A stretch of 64,000 nt of DNA from Lottia gigantea (taxonomy: Eukaryota > Mollusca > Gastropoda > Lottiidae), in contig NW_008710427.1 in the NCBI RefSeq assembly GCF_000327385.1, forward strand, positions 751,839 to 815,838, read 5' to 3'. The position numbers and the translations under genes were made by a program. Positions within the stretch are counted from its first letter, which is position 1. Every line of letters starts with the position of its first letter. Of the stretch, positions 1 to 11,800 are shown one piece after another. The notes below the pieces were generated by a model. It was not told the DNA's origin. It saw only the letters and a list, made by a program, of their open reading frames with translations, and made no database searches.

Positions 1-174
1 TCTGCATTAAGATTGTATTTTAGTGCAGTTCATGGAATGATTAAATTATTGAACTTCAACAGCTATCACTTTGATGATGTATGTTGATAGAAGAAAGCTG
101 TGTAGCTCCACTGCTATGTTCTTTTCGGGTATTCGCAAAATTGAATATCTTTAAAGAGTGTCCACACTATGAAA

Positions 175-314
175 TTATGAGCAGATGTCGAGATTCTTCT
201 GTAGATCCTCGTTACTAGGTGGTTGGAATGCGAATGTGATGGAGTTATAATAATCACCACTAGAAACCAATCTCACTACTGAATGCTGACATCCCATGAC
301 CATTCCATGTTTTG
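175..314 (-). CDS. CRHBP: CRHBP exon 6 (C-terminal, with stop)
   Basis: The exon follows a CACTTTTCAG acceptor and is entered in phase 1. It encodes residues 245-290 and ends in a TAA stop (bases 175-177 of the plus strand). It holds the last cysteine pair (253, 289) and the VVRLVSSG block, which matches the conserved C-terminal part of the family. Confidence 0.92.
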
Positions 315-3300
315 CTGAAAAGTGAAACAGTTATTTTTGTAAATAAGTGGAGCTCAACAACGCTCTTGCGCTACACCCAATGAGCTTAACTTTGCTACAT
401 CGAAAACATGCTTCACATGCTTGTCCATGAAGAAGCATCGCCCTCTTTTTACAGAAAACTAAATTAGCATCCTTTGATGAATGAGTGCGCATTTATCTCA
501 TCAAATTTTCAATCCAGTTGCCTTTGTTATGGACCGTTATTAAGAATATTTGATTAAATTGTGACTCAATCTGTGCACGCATGTTATTTAAACGAAGGAC
601 GTCTATATACAGATATATATAATATTTTCGTGGATATAAGGATTCAACACCGAATTTCGTCAAAGTTAAAAAACAAACGAATTTTTTTTATGTCTTGAAT
701 GTTTCCTCGAATATTCTACAAAAATAATTAAAATTGGTTTGTTTCGATTTTCTTAATGAATCCTTCACTTTGACCCATATTTCATGAGCAACCAACTCGG
801 CAACGGTGGCAGAATGCGTCACCTATTTTCGTGTACAATGTTTGATCTATAAATAAGTCGAGAAAAACACGTTGTATGGATACCGAGTGGTATAATTAAC
901 TTCTCTTAGTATTTATCTTTAATATCAATTCATTATAACTAGTGACAATTCCTTGAAAGAACCACGATTTAAAAAAATATAGTGACTGACAAAATAAGAT
1001 ACGTAGCGTGATTTATTGCTAAAAATCACTGAAACAACATAAGAATATGGCCCACTTTGTGTTCCATAGAAATTTTCTGCTGACACGGAATCCGCTAGTT
1101 GATCACGTAACTTCATTCGTTAGACTACATTCTAGCAGACGACACTTGGAATTCCGATTACCGCTTGGGATTTTAAGGAAATTCGGCCGATAAAAAATGG
1201 TGACGTTTGGTAATAAGTGAAATCCGCCATTTTGTATTTGTCAAAGGATACATTAATACATTTTACCTTGCTTGAAACTACTGGATTCATTCTACTAGCT
1301 GATATTGTACAGATAACCCATGTTTATCAAAACAAGCAGTTGCGGAGGTCATGCGAGGTCGCACATGTAAATTATTAATCATTTCCGGAAATACACGAAA
1401 TTAGGTTACTCGACTGTATATATATAATATTAATTAAAAATACTTACAAACTTTAGATCGCAAACCACAAAATGCCAGCTTCCTACTCATGAGATCAGTA
1501 TCCAAACCATCTCCAAATAGAAATTCTACGTAATCTGATCTACCTTCTGAACTGGTACACTAAAACAGAAATCAAGTTCCGCTTTAATAAATTGACGATT
1601 TCTTATAGTAAAACTTTCAACAATCTTACAAGTAAAACTTTCAACAATCTTACAAGTCAAATTTCTTGGTCTGGGTTAAACTAATGGATCTGGGGTTTCG
1701 AACTAGTTTGAATCCGATGGCAAAATTGTATGAAAGATTTTGCACAAATAATCATCTATTTTCATCAGATAAATCTTCAACGAACCAAGAAAAGACAATT
1801 TCCACGTAATGTCTAAATTCGAATTGTAGACTACCGCCCAACAATAACATTGTATTTAATAAATCAGAAATTAAAGCACCAGACAAAGTAAAAACAGACA
1901 AATTACACACAGTACACAAAGGGAAGGGTGACCGAAACATTTATTTGGGACGAAATGGATTAGGAAAAAAAGTTTGGAACATGAGAGAAAATATTGGAGA
2001 TTATTGCAACCATATAATCCGTTTCTATGTGAATTGGAAAATAGAAGGAATAATAATAAAGTACAATAGGAAAAATTATTCACAATACCTCATTATCACC
2101 ATAGCCTACCTTCACAGAGAGGCCAGATTTAGTTTTAATGTTACCCCCCTCCGATGATACACCAATATCTACATTTACTAGGTATATCTTTTCAGGATAA
2201 ATAATAGATACAGAACAATTACTTTTCTTTCCATAGTTCTTCAGAGTTATTTCTCCCGATTTGCCCATCGCTATAGCATTACATGCTGAAAAAGTAAATA
2301 TTTAAACCCCCTAGAATGACGTCAATGATGGGATTAAGGAGTAAATTAAACTGAACAATCAGCCTTTGGGGTTCATGTCTCGGAAAGATCTTATAGTTCT
2401 AGCCTATTTCTTTCGGAGATAAGCATAACATTCGTATCACTGGGACTTGATAAATGTTTTTCCTACCAGATTTGCTGCACCATGCAGGTCAGACGAAGAT
2501 TTGCAAAGTCAGGAAAATTATCTTTATAATCATAATAATAACTTCGTATCTCGTAATATCACACAACAGTTCTGTTCAAAAGTTCATAACACGGGTTCAT
2601 AAAGACAATATGCTCGTCGGACAGGTTAATAACTATGCAAATTAGGTCATGTATTGATGAGCCGAGTTAACAAACAACATGTCATCCTTTGAAGTTAAAA
2701 ACTAATATAGTAGGTAAGGGTCATGCAATTGCTCCAAATAACGTAACTTTGACTTCAAGTTTCAATTCACATGAAAGTATTTACCAAGATCATTTTTGAT
2801 ACTCGCAATGACGTTGTGTAGACAGGTGTAAAAAATGAAGGCCCTGTATAGAAAAAGAGCAAGGAATTTTAGGAATGATAGTTTTGTGATAAATAGAAGA
2901 TCCTAAACGAGTGCTTATGTCATATGCAAGGATCGGGTATATTAAAAGAATATACTTATATATAACATAAGAACTCGTATAGGACACTCTGTTTACTGAT
3001 CGTTCAGTTGTTCACGGCTTAATTAGCTCATAAAGCCTCAATTATTGTCTAACAAAGATTTTGACTACTATTCAATATAGGTCAGTTAAATCAAGTCAAC
3101 ATTTCATTTTTGCCCACCTTATTGATTCCATGATCAATTGCTCTATGGCAAACCTTTTTAACATGGCACATCGTACATGTAGATAAAGACTTGGTCAAAA
3201 CAGAAAAATACATCAGAGTCTAATTTCCACAACTCCCTGAAACAATCGCTTTGCATTTCTGAATTATTTGTTTATCTTGTAAATCTCACCAGAAGTAGTT

Positions 3301-4461
3301 AATTTTCTATCAAATTGATGTATTCCAATGCTATAATTCACAGTCCCTACTTGTGACCTAGGCCAGTGCTTCTATAAAATAGTTTCTCTTATAAAAGCTT
3401 ATACCACGACAACTCGCTTACCACTGTGATATTATCCTTTGATTTGAAATCTTAAGAATAAATAAATATCAACTTACGTGCGGGGTTTCGAACGAAGTTT
3501 ATTCGAACACGAAAACCCTGACCTTCTGAAGGTATCAGGAACTGAATTAAGGCGACATTTTGAGAACTGAGGTATTTTTTATGTGGTTTATTGTCATGGC
3601 ATAAATCTATATATCTATCATCTAAGGATTTACTATGGTCTAATGGACTTGGGAAATATTCGCCATGAAGTTCCCAACCATCTACTAACTGTAAGAAATA
3701 AACAAAATTTACTTCATCTTAAGTCACAAGTGACAACCCACTTCATATTATTATGTCCTCATGCATAGGACTATCACTTTCTTGTTAAGTTCCACAAATA
3801 AGTCTTCACTCGTAAAGAATCATCAATTGAAAATATCGGACGTTTATATTGGTAAATGTTCTCCATCATGCATGATGCTTAACGGTGTTAGTCTTCATTT
3901 GGTCATGATGCATAAAAGAGGAATCATGAACCCCATATCATTTTTCGGTCATTATTTCGGCCAAAGCCTAGCTGTGTGTCCATTTATCCTATGGTATAAT
4001 GCCGAAAAAAAGATTTTTATTCGATCAATACAGCAGTCAATACACTGCCATAAGTTTGGATAGAAATGGTGACACGATTTTGATACTATAGTTGAACAAT
4101 ATCTCACTTAATGGAATAAAACTTGATGCACGTTTTCTAACTGCATTTACTTACCGCCACAATATTAGATAGGTCACACTGTATATCTAAAGATATTTCT
4201 ACTTCAACAAGTGTATCTGGATCGCCAATTAAATATAACCCACAAACTTCTCTTTGACCTTGAGATGTATAATAATAATCGCCTCCCAAACTCCGCATAT
4301 CAACACAATCTGAAAAAAATAACGAATTCATGAGATATCTGCTTTTTAACCTAATTATTGCAAATCATACAAGTCAATTCACCATCTAATGTTTGATGAC
4401 ATGCTATGCTAAATACCCAAAGACATGTTATAATCGCAGTGTAACCCCTGTACATGCTCAT
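175..4461 (-). CDS. CRHBP: Corticotropin-releasing-factor-binding protein, six exons (290 aa)
   Basis: Secreted binding protein that sequesters CRF/urotensin-type peptides and so limits their receptor signalling (family knowledge). I joined six minus-strand exons by GT..AG borders and matching phase: 4383-4461, 4155-4309, 3478-3688, 2110-2285, 1448-1559 and 175-314. The product is 290 residues, a little shorter than the roughly 320 of vertebrates. Residues 1-22 form a signal peptide. Family signatures are CGLYLIGDPD (49-58), VDGWELHGEYFPSP (80-93), SSQNVALI (119-126), NCSVSIIYP (171-179) and VVRLVSSG (near 257-264). All ten framework cysteines are present at 28, 49, 71, 108, 150, 172, 208, 238, 253 and 289. 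The spacings 28-49, 71-108 and 150-172 equal those I recall for the vertebrate disulfide pairs. No break is seen. Intron 5 hosts a MITE. The start exon is the least certain part. Confidence 0.93.
610..1416 (+). mobile_element. MITE-1 copy 1 (Tc1/mariner-style), in CRHBP intron 5
   Basis: Non-autonomous DNA transposon of about 807 bp, flanked by TA. The right end matches the other copies (GTTACTCGACTG then TA). The left end has decayed but keeps TATTTTCGTGG. It shares long internal stretches with the copies at 15897, 59050 and 63467. No transposase is seen, and the small open frame inside (925-1116, minus) is a by-product. Its right end lies about 25 bp from the splice donor of CRHBP exon 5. 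Confidence 0.82.
1448..1559 (-). CDS. CRHBP: CRHBP exon 5
   Basis: The exon lies between a CTGTTTTAG acceptor and a GTAAGTA donor, phase 0 in and phase 1 out. It encodes residues 208-244, including cysteines 208 and 238 and the DYVEFLFGDGLD block that aligns with the family's DFVELLGGTGLD region. Confidence 0.93.
2110..2285 (-). CDS. CRHBP: CRHBP exon 4
   Basis: The acceptor is TACTTTTTCAG and the donor GTAGGC, phase 1 in and phase 0 out. It encodes residues 149-207, with cysteines 150 and 172. NCSVSIIYP is nearly identical to the vertebrate NCSFSIIYP motif. The frame stays open a little past the donor, but the next exon joins cleanly only here. Confidence 0.93.
3478..3688 (-). CDS. CRHBP: CRHBP exon 3
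   Basis: The acceptor is TTTCTTACAG and the donor GTAAGTT, phase 0 in and phase 1 out. It encodes residues 79-148. VDGWELHGEYFPSP, RYIDLC (Cys108) and SSQNVALIQF align with the most conserved block of the family. Confidence 0.95.
4155..4309 (-). CDS. CRHBP: CRHBP exon 2
   Basis: The acceptor is TTTTTTCAG and the donor GTAAGTA, phase 1 in and phase 0 out. It encodes residues 27-78. It carries cysteines 28, 49 and 71, starting with DCVDMRSLGG, the counterpart of the CLDMLSLQG start of the mature conserved domain. Confidence 0.95.
4383..4461 (-). CDS. CRHBP: CRHBP exon 1 (signal peptide), proposed start
   Basis: The exon opens with ATG at 4461-4459 and encodes 26 residues. They include a hydrophobic stretch, AIITCLWVFSIAC, typical of a signal peptide. 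It ends with one extra base before a GTGAAT donor, which gives exactly the phase that exon 2 needs and makes codon GAT. The donor is weaker than the others in this gene, so the exon choice is less sure than the rest. Confidence 0.7.
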
Positions 4462-4579
4462 TGCATGGAGTGTCCTTCATTAGCTCAAGACCTTTAACCC
4501 CATTTCATCTCTATTTTAACCTCTAATGATCCAATGTCCAATGTCACTGTAATAATATTGTCAACTACTGGTAACTTAC

Positions 4580-4631
4580 CAACACTGATCGGAGTTCTGT
4601 CTATTACATCATCGTCAAGTAGCTGACTTCT
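4580..4631 (-). other. Candidate alternative upstream exon of CRHBP
   Basis: A 52-base segment lies between a TATCTTTCCAG acceptor and a strong GTAAGTT donor. It is open (RSQLLDDDVIDRTPISV) and leaves one base, the phase required by exon 2. Vertebrate CRHBP has an extra stretch between signal peptide and first cysteine, so this could code for one. That would need another signal exon further upstream, which I did not find. It could also be 5' untranslated sequence or chance. Confidence 0.4.
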
Positions 4632-6780
4632 CTGGAAAGATAATACAAAATACATCTATAATGATTATTATTTACCAGGTAAAATTTGAAAGTGAAGCTA
4701 AATTCTAATGTTATAATTGTGATATACTATCTACTCAAATGCAACGTTTGTATTTTAGGTCCACTAAAGACTATCATCATTGTAACAGTGGATACGATTA
4801 TTCAACATATAACATATCAAAGATTGTTATTTTTTCAATTTTATGTGCAAGGGATCACAGGAACCACAGATGTCGAACTGGAAATTAAAATATAAGATAT
4901 AATTTCCACGATAAACATGGGCTATGAAATCTTTTTGGAAATAAATTACCCGTTGCTTTAAAAATACACTCATCAGAAAGACTTGTGTAAATATCTTTGA
5001 GTTTATTCGATATTTGTGACAGATTTGGCAAGGGAAGTGTCAAAGATCAACTACTATGGCATATAGTCTGTCTGGGTTTCAAAAGTTGTTTCTAAAGTTG
5101 TTACAATTATTTTCCATTAATTTGAGTTCAATATTCTTGGAATAAAGTTATTTCAAAGCTGTAAATATATATAATTATGTTCGTTGTTTGAACCTTTGAC
5201 CAGAACCTTAATAAAGGTGGTAACGTATAACAAGACAGCTAATTGCCGTAAGTACTTTCTTATCTCACAAATAACGGTTATTATCTTGTTCCTATAGAAT
5301 TACTTGACGCAGCTTATTTTATTTAAATATGCGTTGCTCATTTTTAGACAATATAAATCCATTATCAGGAATGGATAGACCAGAATATGATAATTATGAT
5401 CCTGATACACATTAACTTCCTGTACTAAGTCGGCATCTACGTCATTGGCGTCATTTCTTTTAACTAAATGGACATAATTTCTAATGAATAAAGAAAGATG
5501 CTGGATTTAAACACGTAACGTACTTTTCCCATGTGGGACGAAATAATAACCACCATTAATAAGCGAGTCAATAAATATTAGAACTTGTTTTATATAACAT
5601 ATTGTATAATCCGAGATACCTTACAAATACAAAATCTTATATGTACATCGTTTGTAGAACTAGTAGAAATAGATAAACGAAACCTCGCTACACTGGCGTC
5701 AAGCTTTTACTCGATCAAAGAACCAACATCTGTCCGATAGTAAAAAACCCTCATGTGTCATGATATATTCACGGTTTAAGGCTAATATATTAATATCACA
5801 GGAATTGGACTTTATGGCTGGTAATTGAGGTTGCCTTGGGCGTCAGAGAACCACTATCGTCGTGACAAATCCACAAGCTTCCAACACTGCAAGGCTTTGA
5901 AGTAGACAGAATAAAGACAATATAATGCATTTCAAAGAAACAGACATCTTTCAGGACAATTTCAATTAGTTTTCTTAGTATAAAGTTATTTGTTATAATG
6001 AGGAGTACTTATTAGGTCATCAAGAAACACAACAGGAAGGCCTGATTCATGTTTGAAATTAAAAGGGAGTTAGTTATCCTACAGCAATCCATCAATGAAA
6101 CGAGAGTATCCTACAATTTTTTGATTTTCTGATTTTGTATAAATAACAATCATTAAAAAATAACTCTTGTGTGGGTGTTAGAGGCCTCAGGTGGCTGATT
6201 GTTTTTAGTTACAAAAGTCTTTATGGATATTTCTGAACATCATAATTCGGTCCGAGTTAATAAAGGGCTTTATTAAGACAGTAAAAAACTACCTTGCAAT
6301 ATGTGGCCTACAGAATTAAATAAAAACGAAGAAACGCGATCCCTGAAAACACGGAACGGTAAATAGGTGAGCTTTCCTATGATACCATGACAATTAACGT
6401 TGACATTTCAATGCCCTTTTCCAACACATATATTATGTAGCTACATTTTATAAGCTCATATTATAAATTATTAAAAGATGATAAACAATTGTATTATGAC
6501 GATAAAATTTACTTAAAATAATTTGAACAATGATTGGAAGACATCAAGAATCCAATATGTGTTAATATGAAGTACACATCTTGCAATAGATATTGAAATA
6601 GATTTGTGCGTTAAAATAAAAATCTTGTTATGAACATAATATGGGGTTTACGTTCTTGATTGTAAAAAAAAGATGACCAGAAATCTATGTATTTTAGAAT
6701 ACATTCTGCTGACAATCATAGCACACAATCTTGAGGTCAAAATAGTAATACAACATGTAGTATAAAATATGAAGCAGTAT
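4632..6780. other. Non-coding stretch upstream of CRHBP
   Basis: AT-rich sequence with no convincing exon, RNA gene or repeat that I could recognise. It may hold the CRHBP promoter, but no specific element can be pointed to. Confidence 0.4.
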
Positions 6781-6786
6781 TTACAA

Positions 6787-7745
6787 GGGCAGTACTCGAT
6801 AATGCTTGCAGGTTCACGGCAAAACGAGGCCGGTCAAAAAAGTCGTGAACCTGCGAGCATTATCGAGCACTGCCCTATACATTCAGGGGAAGATCTGGAG
6901 GGATGGACTCCAAGGGAAGGGTGTAGAAAAGTGATCGGCTACTGGTTGTTCAGTCGGCTCGATTGTTGACCAGATTGTCCCCGATGAGTTAAATGTTTTG
7001 ATCGGTCCGATTGCTGTCCTGAAACGTATTTTATCGTCTCGAATCGAATCGCCCCTAATCGTCCTACATCACCTCCTTTTTATCCGACTGAATACCGACC
7101 AATGGACCAGGTCGGGATAGCGGTAATCACGGACGTTCCTCACAGGATTGACTCGTGAGCGAGTGACCAATATTCACGCGTTGTTCGGTTGAGAGTGGCC
7201 GAAAATTGACGATCCCGGATCGAGAGAGCACGATAAGCTGCCGATGTTTGCCGCTCTTCCACCGTTCTTTGCTTGAGAGTGGTCGAACGTAGGCGTATGT
7301 TAATACAGGAAATATTTTAGCAGTGATCTGGCACTTGTGGGGCACAGGCGAGACGGTCGTCTGAGGATCTGGCGAGGGTCGGCTGTTTAAACTCTGCCAA
7401 AATACGCACGACCCTCGCTCGAGAGTGCGAAACGTTAAACCGAAAGTTCAAGAATGTAGGCGAGACAAGATGAACTTCGAAAAGCAGCAAATTATCTGGA
7501 CCGAGTCCAGACCGCGTACGGTTCACTTCAAGCGGGACAATTATTATTGCATTGTAAACGCGGCTTAAGACGACCACGGACCGACGGTTTTGACATGTTT
7601 AAAAACAGTAGCCGATAACCTTTTCGACACCCGACCCTTGGAGGACTGAAGCGATAGTTCCAGACGGTTCCCCCAAAGGTATAAGGTAGTGCTCGAGAAT
7701 GCTCGCAGGTTCCCAACCTTTTTTTGGCCAAAAATGTTCAATACT
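6787..7745. mobile_element. GC-richer foldback element with long inverted arms
   Basis: The stretch from about 6831 to 6990 reappears in reverse complement at about 7580-7745. Shared blocks include GAACCTGCGAGCATT, the GACTCCAAGGG region and ATCGGCTACTG. At the left edge a further inverted copy makes a compact hairpin: 32-base arms 6787-6818 and 6844-6875 with a 25-base loop. The interior repeats GAGAGTGG-type motifs (near 7191, 7275 and 7421). Base composition is visibly richer in GC than the surroundings. No transposase is seen. Confidence 0.65.
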
Positions 7746-8449
7746 GGCGGGGCCAAAACATTCATTGGAAAATGGCTTCATAAGCAAATTTGAACGATCG
7801 AAGACTGTCCGAAGATCTTTTACTTTCGGTTTCCTGTGGCTCCCTTCGTCAACTCACGCCTACATTTGGCCACTCTCGGCTGAACAACATAGGAAGATCA
7901 CTGACTTTCGATAAGAAACAGCTCTCTACGGGCCTTTGGCGTGTACTTGGCTAATTCTTGGAGGTAGCATCGGAATGAAAAATAAATACATAAACGATTA
8001 TTGAAATTAAATGAAATTCAACCGCTCCACCTTACTTTTGCAAATCGAGCTAATACGTCGTTCAGGAGTGTGAGGGATCAATGTATAGCGGAATATACTC
8101 CTTAGATACCCTTTTATAGGTCAGCGAGCATAAGTTTAAGATCGGAAGCTCTTGTGGTCTGTAACGCATGAAATGTTACAAGAAAAATTGACACATGTCA
8201 AAGGAAATAACACAAAAACATTCATCGAAACATTGACCTTTGATTTGGACCTTTTCTCCGATCTCATCAATCTACATTCCTATACAAACAAATCACATGC
8301 AAATATAGATTCTTTTGACCTAACAACCTGATTAATTGGTTTTAATTTCTTGTCGGCCTAATCAAGATATGACAAAATATCGTTCATCATAACATCTCAA
8401 CAATATACACATCTAAGATCTGATGAAACTGCAGTCTCTTAGTCTATAA

Positions 8450-8525
8450 GGAACAAGGCCGGACGGATAGACCAACGGCAAGAGCGATATACGTCCACAG
8501 TTCCATGTTGGAATAAAGGGCAGCA
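8450..8525 (+). repeat. Fragment of modular repeat family R2 (tail end)
   Basis: The segment with GGACGGATAGACC and ATATACGTCCACA matches the tail of the fuller copy at 48292-48746 (GACGGAC...ATATACGTCCACA). Only the tail remains. Confidence 0.5.
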
Positions 8526-10298
8526 TATTATCTTTCTGGCAGCGTCCGAAGAAAAAATACATGTAAAATTCGTGGGAAAATTTGGGCAAACTTGTCTGCA
8601 CCATTCCCCCAGGCCTTCGGCCATATACTCCTATGACTGAATTGGTTGAAAAGAGTTGTAATTTTTACTGTAGTTCATGAATTTCGATACCCTATAATGT
8701 TTTATCACACACAACACAAGATTGTAACCTTTTAGATCCAGCCCTGTAGGAACTTTGACAGTTTATTCGCGAATCTTTAGTCATGTTTTCAAAATGATGG
8801 AAACGAAAGCATACAAGATTTTGGATGCTTACAAAAATGAACATTATACATAATAAAGTAATCGTTACATACCTTCATATGTTGAACAGGAAAAGAAAAT
8901 TCATAGGAATAAACTTGACAAAACATACATAAAACATATAAATTAGTACTGAGGTGAAACATGATGGCTTTAAAAGCGTGGCGTGAAGTTTATGGTGTGG
9001 AATGAAATGGAATAATTCCTCGTTACTTTATTGATGTATTTATACAGGTACCTGTCAATCACGTGACTTTTAAGAAACCGTGATAAACCGTACAATATCG
9101 CAGAATCTTGGCTGGTACGTCTGGCGTATTTTACAGCAGTAAATATCGGATTATAGCACATAATTGATTTCGGTGGATGATTAGGTTTGTACATTATTGT
9201 AATTAAGAAAAACTGTGAATCTTGCAAACCAACTGTTGACCCGAACACAATGAAAACAAGAATAAATGGAAAGTCTAATATATATAATTATATATAGTAA
9301 TTATTATCAAGCAGTATATTAAAATTGAGCTTTCAAATTCGATGACAATTAATCGGGATGAAAAGGTCCTGATAATTGATAAGTCAAGCATCGTAAACAT
9401 ATCAGTAATCACCTGCGCGACAGATCCCTAGTCAGTTTTTAATATTTAATCGCTTCAATTGGCTAGCGTGAGTCTCCCGGTCGTGAAATATAGAGTAAGA
9501 TTGAATTTGAGATTAAATCATAATGAAAGGGATTGGAATGGGATTGTGTATGTATCGATTTAATTTAATATTGCAAAGAGTATTTGTGGGAAGCACTAGA
9601 CGGCGTACTATATTATAAAGATCGTACGTTGTGTATACCTAAATGTATCATGAAACTATAAGGCAATAACGCTTTCCAAGAAAAATGCAAAACCTCGCGT
9701 TGGTTAAAGAAATTCAGCGAATATTTAAACTCAATTTTTTCTTTCGGGAACGCCTTGGCCGCGGAAAGCGTACCAAAATTATTGAAAAATCTGGTTGGAA
9801 TCCACCAGACAACGCAATAGACAATGGTACGAGGAAGTCTCTCGGTTACCTTTGGTACACGAGAAGAACAATTTAACCAATTTTGAACGTATGACTTGAA
9901 GAATGATGATAGCATCATTATTCGTAAAAGACTGTGACAAAGGCAGTTGTTGTGTAATACAGGATCGCCCTGACTATATTTTCGAATAAGATAAACAGTT
10001 AAGTAATCAAACTCATTATCACGAACTAGAAAGACCAATTTTTATGGAAACATCTTACAAAATCAACGACAGATCACCACAGACAGATCAGAGGGAGTTT
10101 GGATTCATATTAACATAACCCCAACCTCACAATATTACATGAAATTTGATGTTTTCGTCTAAAAAAAATAAAAACTACCCGACCACACTTGTAGCAGGTA
10201 GTGTATATATCTCACATTATTACACTAATGGGTCCTACAGGGTGTAAACAATTACACCTTTTCAGTGTAATGCTGATCATACACTTTTAAGGCGAAAC
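8526..10298. other. Intergenic stretch, nothing recognised
   Basis: AT-rich sequence. An open frame of 141 codons on the minus strand (9613-10038) overlaps a shorter one on the plus strand. Neither resembles a family I know, so no gene is called. Confidence 0.4.
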
Positions 10299-10640
10299 TT
10301 AACACCAAATCAAGATATTATATTGCACATATTTTAACAGTGTACGGTCACGAAAAGTAGAGAGCCGAAAAAGGGGAGAAAAGGCGAGAAAGCGAGGATA
10401 AAAAAGGCTGAATGAGCTATAGGATATCCTTATGCAACAGGGGTTTATATCAAATGTTTTAATAAAAAAAACTAAAAAATAGAAAAGGAGAGGTTTGTTC
10501 CACATCCAATTTTGTAAACATACATAATTTTCTTTATTCTATTAAGCAAAATAGACTTAAAGCTAGATTTTCAATTGATTACCAATAATGTGTGTGCCGA
10601 TATTAAGTACTTAAGAAAAAAAAGTTGGTATCTAATATCG
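10299..10640 (+). repeat. Interspersed repeat family R3, copy 1
   Basis: Shares a run of matching blocks with 20730-21060: AAAATAGAAAAGGAGA, GTTCC..CATCC, GTAAACATA, a TTTATTCT block and GATTACCA. A short run of GGCGAGAAAGCGAGG-type sequence, related to the long tract at 19281, is attached at 10365-10410. Confidence 0.5.
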
Positions 10641-11322
10641 AACAACTCAAAATTTCTATTTATTGATAATAATTGTAATAATCAGAAATTCTGTACTCAT
10701 GGGACAAAACATCTATGTCCTTAGTGATCTACTAAAGCTTTTGAAAAAAATAATTATTAATTAATTGTGTGAAATATCGGCAAACCTAATTATCTGTAAT
10801 ATGCAACAAACAAAGACACACAAGGACAAAAATTGAATCAAACCTCAATGAACCCACCGACAACAGTCGGCATTCATGGGAAGAAAATAAATAGGAAGCT
10901 ATTTTTGTCTGGATTTGAATGACAAAATTACCACCACGTCACAAACAGGTTAATTGAAATGAAAATTATATGATACAGGCAAATATTTCCTGTCCATTAT
11001 TTCAAAAACCACAATTAATACTAAGATACATTATTTATTTTATTCTGAATATCTCCTGAATAAGGCATTTAAAAAATGTACAGAGTTATTTACAATAATT
11101 ACAAGCATGCCAGGCAACGTTAAAAACTGGCTGCTCTGCTTTAATTTTAAAAACAGTTCTAATAACAGTACTGATGCAGGGCGTGTTACATTACGAAGAT
11201 GGTCTATTGCAATTACATTGATGTAAATACTTTTCTGCATCTCTAAATGAAAATATGCGTAAGTGCGTGGAATTTAAAGTATATTGACTAAGAATAAGAG
11301 AATGTTTGTCAATTAATAAAGA

Positions 11323-11800
11323 CCAAGGTTGATGAAATTCGGACAAGAAATAAGAAAGTTGGTAATGTGCATGCGCACAAGAAGAATTCAATATTTCCAT
11401 CAAATTTAGAATTGGATTATACACATACATATTAAGTTTGATGAAATTTGGATAAGAAATAAGAAAGTTGGTAATGCGCATGCGCACCACGCAAATTAGA
11501 TATATTCATCAAATTTAGAATTTGATTATACACATACATACCAAGGTTGATGAAATTCGGACAAGAAATAAGAAAGTTGGTAATGTGCATGCGCACAAGA
11601 AGAATTCAATATTTCCATCAAATTTAGAATTGGATTATACACATACATATTAAGTTTGATGAAATTTGGATAAGAAATAAGAAAGTTGGTAATGCGCATG
11701 CGCACCACGCAAATTAGATATATTCATCAAATTTAGAATTTGATTATACACATACATGTATACAAAGTTTGGTGAAATTTGGATAAGAAATAAGAAAGTT
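11323..11800. repeat. Higher-order tandem repeat, 218-bp period built of two ~109-bp halves
   Basis: The unit starting CCAAGGTTGATGAAATTCGG at 11323 recurs at 11541, and a partial third copy starts near 11759. Each 218-bp unit is itself two diverged halves, alternating ATGTGCATGCGCAC and ATGCGCATGCGCAC. Matching minus-strand open frames in this block are a by-product of the repetition. Confidence 0.85.

Noticed and set aside
925-1116. Open frame on the minus strand repeated near other MITE copies
   Set aside because: Lies inside MITE-1 and is not kept open in all copies, so not a transposase.
7127-7914. Cluster of overlapping open frames in the GC-richer block
   Set aside because: Open mainly because GC-rich DNA has fewer stops. 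All frames overlap on both strands and none resembles a protein.
9613-10038. 141-codon minus-strand open frame
   Set aside because: No domain, signal peptide or family resemblance, with a competing frame on the other strand. Not supported as a gene.
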